Part shown: positions 6,280 through 13,618 of the stretch, piece after piece | How the letters are laid out: each line of letters begins with the position of its first letter | Position numbering within the stretch: position 1 is the stretch's first letter | Assembly: GCA_024697705.1 (NCBI GenBank) | Contig: JAILFF010000319.1 | Coordinates: 1 to 26,599 of the forward strand | Direction of reading: 5' to 3' | DNA from: Ruminococcus sp. | GTDB taxonomy: Bacteria > Bacillota > Clostridia > Oscillospirales > Ruminococcaceae | Length of the DNA stretch: 26,599 bases | Translations under genes and position numbers: made by a program | The notes under the pieces: model-generated | What the model saw: the letters and a program-made list of their open reading frames with translations, nothing else | What the model was told of the DNA's origin: nothing | The model's database searches: none

Positions 6280-7786
6280 ATTAAAAACGCTTAAAGACCT
6301 TGTTTGCCGCGCCGACGAGCTTTACGGTAACGAGCCTTTCGTTATCGAATACCTTAATAAAGAGTTCGTCGAAACGAGCTATCGCGCTCTCCGCGCAGAC
6401 AGCGAAAGCGTAGGCGCATGGCTGCAAAAGCATTTTGACGGCAAGGTTCATGCGGCGATTTTCGGTGCTACCTCATCTAACTATCTCAAAGCGTTTTTCG
6501 GCGCTGTTATCAGCGGAAACACTGCTGTTCCGCTCGATACCGCGAATGCTCCCGAGAAAATAGCCGACGAGATCGACCGTTCGGACAGCGAGGTGGTATT
6601 CCTCGACGACAAGCACATGAAGGATATCGAGACCTTTAAGAAGCTCTGCCCGAAGGTCAAGTATTACGTTCATCTGACCAAAAAGCCGGAGGGTATGCTT
6701 TCGCTTGGCGAGATCATCGCGGAGTGCGCGGGCGAAAAGCCTTCCGGTGATGTCAACGAGGACGATCTTGCGGCTATCCTCTTTACCTCCGGCACAACGG
6801 GCAGAAGCAAAGGCGTTATGCTTTCCCACGGCAACCTTATCGACAATGCCACTTGCTACGACGACGGCGATTTCCACGGCTGCCGCCTGCTTTCGGTGCT
6901 GCCGATACACCACGTTTACTGCCTTACCTGTGATATTCTCTGCGGACTGTATTACGGCGTTACCGTCTGCGTGAACGACTCGCTGATGCATATCGCCCGC
7001 AATCTTAAGCTTTTCCGGCCTTCCTACGCTACGTTTGTGCCGATGATCGCAGCAACTCTTCTCGGACAGATGATGATAGCGTCGAAGAAGATTCCCGACA
7101 AGCGCGCCATTGCCAAGCAGGTGTTCGGCGAGAATTTCACCCGCATCTATTCGGGCGGCGCGTACCTCAGCCCCGAGATCATAGCGGGCTATCACGAATT
7201 TGGCATCGAGATCTGTCAGGGCTACGGCATGACGGAATGTGCGCCGCGTATCTGCACCGGTATCCCCAATTCTCCAAAGCCAGATTCGGTCGGCAAGATC
7301 GTAAACGGCTGTGAAGTAAAAATAGTTGACGGCGAAATATGGGCTAAGAGCAAGTCGGTTATGAAGGGCTATTACAAAGATCCCGCCGAGACAGCAAATT
7401 CGCTCACATCCGATGGCTGGCTGATGACGGGCGACCTGGGCTACAAGGACGACGACGGCTATCTTTACATTACGGGCAGAAAGAAGAACCTTATCATTCT
7501 CTCAAACGGCGAAAACGTTTCTCCCGAAGAGATCGAGAACAAGTTTGCAACATTTATGCCGATAAAGGAGATCGTCGTTTACGCCGCGGGCGAGAAGATC
7601 ACCGCGCAGGTGTTCCCGAATGCCGATTTCCCGTGCGACGATATCGAGTCCGTTATCCGCGCAAAGATCGAGGAGGTAAACAATTCCTTCCCGCCCGCTT
7701 ACCGCATAGTAGACGTTATCTTCCGCAATCACGAGTTTGTAAAGACTGCCTCCCGTAAGATCATCAGAGGCAGGATCAACGAGTAA
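6272..7786 (+). CDS. AMP-forming acyl-CoA/acyl-ACP ligase (ANL superfamily)
   Basis: Adenylating enzyme of 504 residues that activates a carboxylic acid with ATP and transfers it to a thiol. The motifs run in order: P-loop LFTSGTTGRSKGVM near residue 170, LPIHHVY (as in fatty-acyl ligases), YGMTEC near 317, TGDLG near 387, GRKKNLIILSNGENVSPEEIE near 402, and a C-terminal TASRKIIRG segment with the catalytic lysine. The HHVY and hinge regions look more like long-chain acyl ligases than amino-acid adenylation domains, so a fatty or aryl acid is the likelier substrate (inference). Overlap with the carrier-protein gene suggests that the carrier is its thiol acceptor. It is of normal length, with no truncation. 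Confidence 0.88.
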   Translation: MSELKTLKDLVCRADELYGNEPFVIEYLNKEFVETSYRALRADSESVGAWLQKHFDGKVHAAIFGATSSNYLKAFFGAVISGNTAVPLDTANAPEKIADEIDRSDSEVVFLDDKHMKDIETFKKLCPKVKYYVHLTKKPEGMLSLGEIIAECAGEKPSGDVNEDDLAAILFTSGTTGRSKGVMLSHGNLIDNATCYDDGDFHGCRLLSVLPIHHVYCLTCDILCGLYYGVTVCVNDSLMHIARNLKLFRPSYATFVPMIAATLLGQMMIASKKIPDKRAIAKQVFGENFTRIYSGGAYLSPEIIAGYHEFGIEICQGYGMTECAPRICTGIPNSPKPDSVGKIVNGCEVKIVDGEIWAKSKSVMKGYYKDPAETANSLTSDGWLMTGDLGYKDDDGYLYITGRKKNLIILSNGENVSPEEIENKFATFMPIKEIVVYAAGEKITAQVFPNADFPCDDIESVIRAKIEEVNNSFPPAYRIVDVIFRNHEFVKTASRKIIRGRINE

Positions 7787-7795
7787 TACACCGAT

Positions 7796-8389
7796 ATGAG
7801 ATTGCTTGTGATAAGACATGGCGAAAGCGAAGCGGATATCTTGGGCGTCCACGAGGGGCGAGCCGATTTCGAGCTTACCGAACGGGGACACCGACAGGCG
7901 GAGGCAACGGGAGTATACGTCGCGGAGCATTACAAGGTTGACAGGATATTTCACAGTACGCTGAAACGTGCCGCGCAGACAGCCCGCCACCTTGCTGAAA
8001 ACACCGGAGCGCCGCTTTTCCCCGATGAGCTGCTGATGGAGTTTAACAACGGATTGCTTGCGGGTCTGCCCTATGATGTGGCTTCGGAGAGATATCCGTC
8101 GGTCAGCGTTCCGCCGCATAAGTCGGTGTATAAGCAGGAGAGCAAACTAATGTTTCGTCACCGTGCGGAGGTCGTGCTTTCTGTGCTTTTGTCGGAAAAT
8201 GATGATGATAGTACAGTAGCCGTCGTGACTCACGGCGGAATGATAGGTCAGCTTTACCGTGCGTTTCTGCGTCTGCCCTATGATACAGATTATTCGTTTT
8301 GGTCCGGCGACGCCTGCATACACGAATGGCTGGCAGATGGAGAAAACAGAACGGTTGTACGGGCTAATTTCTGTCCGCACAATATATAA
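7796..8389 (+). CDS. Histidine phosphatase / phosphoglycerate-mutase-fold protein
   Basis: Protein of 197 residues with the RHGES phospho-histidine motif at residues 7-11 and a second catalytic THGGM motif near residue 148. Branch-1 members use the first histidine as a transient phosphate acceptor on small metabolites or proteins. The MEFNNG segment supplies the likely catalytic acid. The ATG at 7796 lies nine bases after the ligase stop, and the next terminator comes after this gene, so it is probably the last gene of the operon. Its substrate is unknown. It could remove a phosphate from an intermediate of the neighbouring pathway, or it could be an unrelated housekeeping passenger. Confidence 0.85.
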   Translation: MRLLVIRHGESEADILGVHEGRADFELTERGHRQAEATGVYVAEHYKVDRIFHSTLKRAAQTARHLAENTGAPLFPDELLMEFNNGLLAGLPYDVASERYPSVSVPPHKSVYKQESKLMFRHRAEVVLSVLLSENDDDSTVAVVTHGGMIGQLYRAFLRLPYDTDYSFWSGDACIHEWLADGENRTVVRANFCPHNI

Positions 8390-8431
8390 TGCGATCGTAA
8401 AGAATATGAAATATAGGAAGACCCGCAGTTG

Positions 8432-8478
8432 AAACCAGACCGGATGGCTTTTAAAAAGCTTTTCGGTCTGGTTTTTTT
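8432..8478 (+). terminator. Strong intrinsic terminator of the biosynthetic operon
   Basis: Perfect 11-base stem AAACCAGACCG / CGGTCTGGTTT (8432-8442 with 8464-8474). The loop itself can fold through GCTTTTAAAAAGC, and a seven-T tract ends at 8478. It closes the transcription unit that starts at 4327. Confidence 0.9.
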
Positions 8479-8596
8479 CGACGGATTATTTCATTCCGCT
8501 TACACACAGATTTCATAATTATATGCTACAATAATCAAGGCGTATAATCGGATTATTGTGCAGATTATATAGTACATATATCAGGAGGTTTTTTAC

Positions 8597-8755
8597 ATGA
8601 AATACGTATGCGAGGTTTGCGGATATATCTACGACGAGGCTGAGGGCGCTCCCGACGCAGGAGTTGCTGCCGGAACAAAGTGGGAGGACGTTCCCGAGGA
8701 TTTCGTATGTCCTCTCTGCGGAGTGGGCAAGGATCAGTTTTCTCCTGAAGCCTGA
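8597..8755 (+). CDS. Rubredoxin
   Basis: Small iron electron-transfer protein of 52 residues. Cysteines C5 and C8 (CEVC) and C38 and C41 (CPLC) form the two CxxC knuckles that hold a single iron. The GYIYDEAEG and WEDVPEDFVCPLCG signatures are standard. The ATG follows an AGGAGG at 8583-8588. Rubredoxins serve in anaerobes as donors to oxygen- and superoxide-detoxifying enzymes. The gene is monocistronic, bounded by terminators at 8432-8478 and 8778-8806. The upstream TATAAT at 8543-8548 may be its -10, but no clear -35 was found. Confidence 0.97.
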   Translation: MKYVCEVCGYIYDEAEGAPDAGVAAGTKWEDVPEDFVCPLCGVGKDQFSPEA

Positions 8756-8777
8756 CCTTTCGCTTGACTTGAATACT

Positions 8778-8806
8778 GCGCCGTCCCGCACGGACGGTGC
8801 ATTTTT
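8778..8806 (+). terminator. Intrinsic terminator of the rubredoxin gene
   Basis: Nine-base stem GCGCCGTCC / GGACGGTGC (one G-U pair) around the loop CGCAC, followed by ATTTTT. Confidence 0.85.
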
Positions 8807-8870
8807 GTTTATCGAATATGTAAAAATATTGTTAATTTATCGTTTGCAGGTAAAAAATATGTGAATTTAC

Positions 8871-8899
8871 TTGCATTTTGAAAGGCGATTTGTTATAAT
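8871..8899 (+). promoter_or_regulatory. Promoter of the signal peptidase gene
   Basis: TTGCAT at 8871-8876, a 17-base spacer, and TATAAT at 8894-8899 with a TGT extended -10. The same TTGCAT/TGn/TATAAT pattern recurs at 17852-17880. Confidence 0.8.
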
Positions 8900-8967
8900 G
8901 TTTTTGTGTGATTTCTTGTGAAAAGAAATATTATAAGAAAAATAAAAGAAAAAAAGAGGCATTAAAA

Positions 8968-9567
8968 ATGGTTAATGAGAGCAAAAAGTTCAATCTTCTT
9001 GATGAGATACTTGACTGGATAGAATCATTCGCTTTTGCGAGCTTTATGGTGCTGCTGATATTTATCTTCGTGTTCCGTACCGTGGTTGTTGACGGCGGTT
9101 CCATGAACCCTACTCTTTACAATTCGCAGCGTCTTATTCTCACGCATTTTAACTACACGCCCGAGCGCGGCGATATCATTGTCGCCAACAGCCGCGGGCT
9201 CAACAAAACGATAATCAAGCGCTGCATCGGTGTAGCCGGCGACGAAGTGGTCGTAGATTACGATACTCACAGCGTTACCGTCAACGGCGAGGTCATCGAC
9301 GAACCGTACCTTGATCCTGCTTCGCCGATGATGAATAAGGAATACTTTGATTATACTTATCAGATCTCTGAAAATACCTATAAATATACTGTCCCCGAGG
9401 GAACGGTCTTTGCGATGGGCGACAACCGCAACGGCTCCAATGACAGCCGTTCGAGAGACGTAGGTTTTATTCCCACGGAAGATATTCTCGGTCATGCGCT
9501 GTTCCGTTTTTATCTCGGAAAGGACGATGACGGCAACAAGCTGCCCGGAAAGATCGGCAAGATCTGA
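8968..9567 (+). CDS. lepB: Type I signal peptidase
   Basis: Membrane-anchored S26 serine protease of 199 residues that removes signal peptides of secreted proteins on the outer face of the membrane. One N-terminal membrane helix (about 20-38) precedes the catalytic serine S45 in GGSMNPTL. The general-base lysine is K84 in IIKRCIGVAGDEV, and the GDNRNGSNDSR box follows near residue 151. The ATG at 8968 is preferred over an upstream in-frame codon at 8908, which would add a lysine-rich tail encoded in the leader just after the promoter. The gene has its own promoter, and a repeat element follows it. Confidence 0.93.
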   Translation: MVNESKKFNLLDEILDWIESFAFASFMVLLIFIFVFRTVVVDGGSMNPTLYNSQRLILTHFNYTPERGDIIVANSRGLNKTIIKRCIGVAGDEVVVDYDTHSVTVNGEVIDEPYLDPASPMMNKEYFDYTYQISENTYKYTVPEGTVFAMGDNRNGSNDSRSRDVGFIPTEDILGHALFRFYLGKDDDGNKLPGKIGKI

Positions 9568-9580
9568 CCTCAATCATAGC

Positions 9581-9792
9581 GAATAGTTAACAGTGAATAG
9601 TGAACAGTTAAGGAGCGCCTGCGGCGCGTATTTTGCAGAAGCAGGCACGATCAAGTTTGCATCAACAATTTGATGCCGCAGGCTCTGCATTAATACTTGT
9701 CTCTAATGCGATAATTCAGTGCGGGGCGAAGCCTCTGCATAATTGCCGCGAAGCGGCTCCTTAACTATTAACTATTCTCTATTCACTGTTAT
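9581..9792. repeat. Small inverted-repeat (MITE-like) element, copy 2
   Basis: Non-coding element of about 212 bases filling most of the gap between signal peptidase and rbgA. Its arms contain two perfect inverted blocks: AACAGTGAATAG (9589-9600) with its complement at 9779-9790, and AGTTAAGGAGC (9606-9616) with its complement at 9756-9766. The arms are themselves internally repetitive around the word ATAGTTAACAGTGA. GC-rich hairpins (GCGCCTGCGGCGC; GCCGCGAAGCGGC) sit just inside each arm. There is no transposase or reading frame. It resembles the element at 5845-6007. Confidence 0.7.
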
Positions 9793-9848
9793 TTATATGC
9801 AGATCTTTATTTATTGATAAATTATTTTCAACGCGGGAGGGCGGATAA

Positions 9849-10736
9849 ATGGGCGGAACGACAAACGTACAGTGGTTCCCGGGTCACATGGCAAAGACCC
9901 GAAGGATAATGCAGTCGAATCTTAAGCTCGTTGACGCGGTGGTAGAGATCACCGACGCGAGGATCCCTTATTCGAGCCGCAATCCCGAAATGGACAGGCT
10001 TGTCGGCGCAAAGCCGCGTCTGCTGCTGCTCAATAAGGCTGATTCCGCCGACGAGACTATTACATCACAGTGGGTGGACTATTACAAGCGAAAAGGCATC
10101 ATCGCGGTGCCGACCGACTGCCGCAGCGGAAAAAATATCACCCGTTTCAAAACAGCGCTTAAGGAGCTGATGGCGGAGCAGGTGGCTGTTTGGGAGCAGA
10201 AGGGTATGCACGGCAGACCTATCAGAATGATGATCGTGGGAATACCCAATGTCGGGAAATCCTCGTTTATCAATCGCCTTGCGGGTTCAAAGCGTGCGAA
10301 GGTCGAGGACAGACCCGGCGTTACCCGCGGAAAGCAGTGGGTAACTCTCGACGACAACACCGAGCTTCTCGATATGCCCGGCGTTCTGTGGCCGAAGTTC
10401 GAGGACAAAACGGTCGGGGAGCATCTTGCATTTACGGGTGCTGTCAAGGACGACATTCTCGATTCGGAATACCTTGCCTGCCGACTGTTGGAGTTGCTCT
10501 GTGCCGATTATCCCGATGCTCTTGCCGAAAGGTACGGCATTTCGCTTGACGATCTGCCCGAAAATGACGAGATATCCGGCTGTGCTGCGGGATTTGAATT
10601 GCTTGAACGTGTCGGCAGAAAGCGAGGCTTTCTTGTGTCGGGCGGGGAGATAAACACCGAACGCGCAGCGGCAGCGGTGCTTGACGAATTCCGCGGCGGA
10701 AAGCTCGGAAGAATAAGTCTGGAGAGACCGAAATGA
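9849..10736 (+). CDS. rbgA: Ribosome biogenesis GTPase YlqF/RbgA
   Basis: Circularly permuted GTPase of 295 residues needed for late assembly of the 50S subunit. The N-terminal WFPGHMAKTRR motif is diagnostic of YlqF/RbgA. G4 (NKAD, about residue 59) precedes G1 (GIPNVGKSS, near 134) and G3 (DMPGVLWP, near 177), showing the permuted order. The ATG at 9849 has GGGAGGGCGG upstream. It leads a housekeeping run, overlapping rnhB by four bases (ATGA), the same order often seen in Firmicutes. No clear promoter was identified in the AT-rich stretch 9793-9840. Confidence 0.96.
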   Translation: MGGTTNVQWFPGHMAKTRRIMQSNLKLVDAVVEITDARIPYSSRNPEMDRLVGAKPRLLLLNKADSADETITSQWVDYYKRKGIIAVPTDCRSGKNITRFKTALKELMAEQVAVWEQKGMHGRPIRMMIVGIPNVGKSSFINRLAGSKRAKVEDRPGVTRGKQWVTLDDNTELLDMPGVLWPKFEDKTVGEHLAFTGAVKDDILDSEYLACRLLELLCADYPDALAERYGISLDDLPENDEISGCAAGFELLERVGRKRGFLVSGGEINTERAAAAVLDEFRGGKLGRISLERPK

Positions 10737-11383
10737 GCGAGGAATTATTGACATATCAGCTTAGTCTTAATGATTTTGACAAGCAGTATTACAAGGATCA
10801 TCCGCTGCTTTGCGGCACGGACGAGGCGGGCAGAGGTCCCCTCGCGGGCGACGTTTACGCGGCGGCTGTTATACTTAAGCCCGACACTGTGATAGAAGGG
10901 CTTAACGACAGCAAAAAGCTGACCGCTAAAAAGCGTGACGAGCTTTTTGATGAGATAAAGGAAAAGGCACTTTACTGGGCGATAGCCACCGCATCGGTCG
11001 AGGAGATCGAAAAGCTCAATATCTTAAATTGTGCTATGCTTGCGATGAAACGCGCCGTTGACAGTTTAGGCGTAGTGCCCGATCTTGTTCTTGCCGACGG
11101 AAACAAGCTTCCGCCCGTGGATTGTCCCGTGCAGTATGTTATCAAGGGCGACGCGAAGAGCGCTTCTATCGCGGCGGCTTCGGTGCTTGCAAAGGTCGCA
11201 AGGGACAGATACATGGAAGAAATGGCTCTCAAATATCCGCAGTACTTCTTTGAAAAGCACAAGGGCTACGGTACTAAGCTCCATTACGAAATGCTTGAAA
11301 AATACGGTCCGTGCGAGATTCACCGACCGTCATTTCTAAAAAAAAAGAAGAAACAGTCAGCCCCAAAAGCCGCCGAAGAATAG
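10733..11383 (+). CDS. rnhB: Ribonuclease HII
   Basis: Endonuclease of 216 residues that cleaves the RNA strand of RNA-DNA hybrids and removes misincorporated ribonucleotides. The first metal-binding acids are in GTDEAGRGPLAGDV, the next aspartate is in LADGNKLP, and a further block is GDAKSASIAAASVLAKVARD. The protein ends with a lysine-rich tail (LKKKKKQ) encoded by a nine-A run at 11338-11346. Inside that run lies the heptamer A-AAA-AAG in the correct phase for -1 slippage into the next gene's frame. The start overlaps the rbgA stop as ATGA. Confidence 0.96.
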   Translation: MSEELLTYQLSLNDFDKQYYKDHPLLCGTDEAGRGPLAGDVYAAAVILKPDTVIEGLNDSKKLTAKKRDELFDEIKEKALYWAIATASVEEIEKLNILNCAMLAMKRAVDSLGVVPDLVLADGNKLPPVDCPVQYVIKGDAKSASIAAASVLAKVARDRYMEEMALKYPQYFFEKHKGYGTKLHYEMLEKYGPCEIHRPSFLKKKKKQSAPKAAEE

Positions 11384-11745
11384 GCGATATCGGCGAGGAA
11401 GCCGTTGCGGGATTTCTTGCTGCGAGGGGCTATGAGATACTCGAAAGAAATTACACCGTGCGAGGTGGCGAGATAGATATTATCGCCAAAAAGGACGATA
11501 CGCTCTGCTTTGTGGAGGTGAAAACGCGCCACGAGGGAGCGATGGTCTCCGGTGAGCAGGCGGTCACTCCGAAAAAGCGTCGGCTGATCATTCGTGCGGC
11601 GGAAAAATATATGCTCGATTACCGCGAAAAGAACGGCGAGATCGGCGGCAGATTCGACGTCTGCGCGGTCACGCTCGAAAACGGCAAAGTGAAAAACGCG
11701 AGCTATTATAAGGGCGCTTTCGACGCCTCCGATACGCATTATTGA
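11311..11745 (+). CDS. YraN/UPF0102 family nuclease-fold protein, start uncertain
   Basis: Protein of the UPF0102 family with a restriction-endonuclease-like fold. The conserved core is GDIGEEAVAGFLAARGYEILERN, then GGEIDIIAKK and CFVEVKTR (the D-ExK active-site pattern), then RFDVCAV. The family is linked to DNA processing but its role is unsettled. The start is a problem: there is no ATG before the core. The only ordinary candidate is GTG at 11311, which lies 73 bases inside rnhB without a visible ribosome binding site. A rare ATT start, or -1 frameshifting from rnhB at 11341-11347 giving a fusion protein, are alternatives. The body of the gene is intact, and the stop is at 11743-11745. Confidence 0.8.
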   Translation: MRDSPTVISKKKEETVSPKSRRRIGDIGEEAVAGFLAARGYEILERNYTVRGGEIDIIAKKDDTLCFVEVKTRHEGAMVSGEQAVTPKKRRLIIRAAEKYMLDYREKNGEIGGRFDVCAVTLENGKVKNASYYKGAFDASDTHY

Positions 11746-11772
11746 TCTAATGTTGTTAAATCAGCATACAGT

Positions 11773-11793
11773 GACCGCAAACTGCGGTCTTTT
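11773..11793 (+). terminator. Possible weak intrinsic terminator or attenuator before thrC
   Basis: Perfect seven-base stem GACCGCA / TGCGGTC with a three-base loop AAC, then only four T. It lies 30 bases before the thrC start and just upstream of its ribosome binding site, so partial termination between yraN and thrC is plausible. No threonine-rich leader peptide or T-box was seen. Confidence 0.5.
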
Positions 11794-11822
11794 GATAGGA
11801 AAAGTAGGAAAGGTGATTTGTT

Positions 11823-13316
11823 ATGTATTACAAAAGTACAAGAAACAGCTCGGTAAGAGTGGATTCGGCTCAGGCTATCGCGCAGGGCATTTCCAAGGAC
11901 GGCGGACTTTTTGTTCCCTCCGAGATCCCCTCGATCACTCTTGACGACATTAAGGCTCTCGGGAGTATGGATTACCGCGCAAGGGCAAAGTTCGTTTTCG
12001 GCAGGTTCCTTACCGATTTTACCGAAGCGGAGATAGCCTACTGCGTTGATAACGCCTATACCTCAAAGGCGTTCGATTCCGACAACATCGCGGAGCTGGC
12101 ACACCTTTTCGACGGCACTTATATGCTTGAGCTGTGGCATGGTCCGACCTGCGCTTTCAAGGATATGGCGCTCCAGATACTGCCTTATCTGCTGACTACC
12201 TCGATGAAGAAGCTCGGAACCGACAAGAAGGTCGTTATTCTCGTTGCAACCTCGGGCGATACCGGCAAGGCGGCTCTTGAAGGTTTCAAGGACGTTCCCG
12301 GCACTTCGATCATGGTATTCTATCCCGATGACGGCGTTTCTGCAATGCAGAAAAAGCAGATGACCACTCAGGAAGGTGCTAATGTCGGAGTATGCGCTAT
12401 CAAGGGCAATTTCGACGACGCACAGAACGGCGTTAAGGCAATATTCACCAATGCGGAGATAGCGGCGGAGCTTGACAAGAACGGCATGATGTTCTCTTCG
12501 GCTAACTCGATCAACTGGGGCAGACTTGCGCCGCAGATCATCTACTATGTATCGTCCTACGCACAGCTTGTTGCGGACGGTGAGATAAAGCTCGGCGACA
12601 AGATCAACATCGTTGTACCCACGGGCAATTTCGGAAATATCCTTGCGGGTTACTACGCAAAGCACATGGGGATCCCCGTAAACAAGCTGATATGCGCTTC
12701 TAATGCCAATAACGTACTGACCGATTTCATCAAGACGGGCGTTTACGACAGAAACAGAGCCTTCCATGCGACCATTTCGCCTTCTATGGATATTCTTATC
12801 TCCTCGAACCTTGAAAGACTTCTCTATATGCTCACCGGCGAAAATGACGCGCAGATCAACGAGTGGTTCGGCAAGCTCGCAAGCGAGGGCAGATACGAGG
12901 TATCCGACGAGGTAAAGGCAAAGCTTGCGGAGGAATTCTGCGCGGGCTTCTGCGACGACGCTCAGACAAAGGCTACCATCAAGAAGATCTACGACAAGTA
13001 TTCCTACACCTGCGACACTCACACAGCCGTTGCAGTTAAGGTATACGAGGACTACAAGGCTGCTACCGGCGACGAGACCAAGACCATTATCGCTTCCACC
13101 GCAAGTCCCTACAAGTTCAGCGGCTCGGTTCTTTCCGCTATCGGTGTGGATTCCGACGCAGACGAGTTTACGCTTGTTGACAAGCTTGCCGAGGTTTCAA
13201 AGCTCCCGGTTCCCGCTTCGCTTGCGGCACTTAAGGATAAGGCGGTACGCTTTGACAAGGTCATCGACAAGACCGAAATGAAGGAGTTCGTTTTCTCCTC
13301 GCTCGGGATCAAATAG
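11823..13316 (+). CDS. thrC: Threonine synthase
   Basis: PLP-dependent lyase of 497 residues that converts O-phosphohomoserine to threonine. The cofactor lysine is K113 in WHGPTCAFKDMALQ. The phosphate-cradle region is ATSGDTGKAALEGF, and NSINWGRLAPQ and VPTGNFGNILAGYYAKHMG are further family signatures. Length matches the long (fungal/Clostridial) threonine synthase subgroup. The ATG at 11823 follows AGGAAAGGTGA. It is the last + strand gene before a small minus-strand gene and may be read from the rbgA operon. Confidence 0.96.
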   Translation: MYYKSTRNSSVRVDSAQAIAQGISKDGGLFVPSEIPSITLDDIKALGSMDYRARAKFVFGRFLTDFTEAEIAYCVDNAYTSKAFDSDNIAELAHLFDGTYMLELWHGPTCAFKDMALQILPYLLTTSMKKLGTDKKVVILVATSGDTGKAALEGFKDVPGTSIMVFYPDDGVSAMQKKQMTTQEGANVGVCAIKGNFDDAQNGVKAIFTNAEIAAELDKNGMMFSSANSINWGRLAPQIIYYVSSYAQLVADGEIKLGDKINIVVPTGNFGNILAGYYAKHMGIPVNKLICASNANNVLTDFIKTGVYDRNRAFHATISPSMDILISSNLERLLYMLTGENDAQINEWFGKLASEGRYEVSDEVKAKLAEEFCAGFCDDAQTKATIKKIYDKYSYTCDTHTAVAVKVYEDYKAATGDETKTIIASTASPYKFSGSVLSAIGVDSDADEFTLVDKLAEVSKLPVPASLAALKDKAVRFDKVIDKTEMKEFVFSSLGIK

Positions 13317-13340
13317 AATTCCGTTAATAACTTCGTGAAA

Positions 13341-13368
13341 AAACGCCCCGCTGTAAAGCAGGGCGTTT
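13341..13368. terminator. Bidirectional terminator between thrC and the DUF1540 gene
   Basis: Perfect eight-base stem AAACGCCC / GGGCGTTT with two further G-C pairs inside. Six A at 13338-13343 give a T6 tract when read on the minus strand, so it is the better terminator for the minus-strand gene. The + side has only three T but still follows thrC. Confidence 0.75.
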
Positions 13369-13377
13369 GCACGGCGT

Positions 13378-13539
13378 TTAGTCTCTCGGCTTGAAGGTCG
13401 CACATTCGGTTTCGTCGCAGCAGTCGGGGGAATCGCAGGTGCGGCTGACGTCGATCTTGTCGGCATTGCAGCTGCTTCCGTCGCAATTGTAGGCGCAACT
13501 TTCCACATTGCAGCTTACTCTCTTGCGGTGTTCGTTCAT
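13378..13539 (-). CDS. DUF1540 cysteine-rich small protein
   Basis: Peptide of 53 residues read on the minus strand. It has eight cysteines (positions 10, 15, 19, 24, 35, 40, 41 and 46) in the spacing of DUF1540: SCNVESCAYN, SCNADKIDVS, DSPDCCDETEC. DUF1540 proteins are common in spore-forming Clostridia, and the cysteines probably bind a metal. The function is unknown. AGGAGAG lies six bases before the ATG at 13539. A terminator with a T6 tract follows. It is the only minus-strand gene among the housekeeping genes here and is convergent with thrC. Confidence 0.88.
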   Translation of the reverse strand: MNEHRKRVSCNVESCAYNCDGSSCNADKIDVSRTCDSPDCCDETECATFKPRD

Positions 13540-13618
13540 GTTGATCTCTCCTTTCGCATTGGCTTAAATGTAGTATGCGCAGGTAATGGCGGATTATTCA
13601 GAAATACGGAGGAACATT

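Noticed and set aside
4442..7786. Reading the locus as part of a modular NRPS
   Set aside because: Each domain is a separate gene of single-domain length, the ligase resembles acyl ligases more than amino-acid adenylation domains, and no thioesterase or second module is present.
11746..11822. T-box or threonine attenuator leader before thrC
   Set aside because: Only a short seven-base hairpin is present; there is no T-box sequence, specifier loop or threonine-rich peptide.
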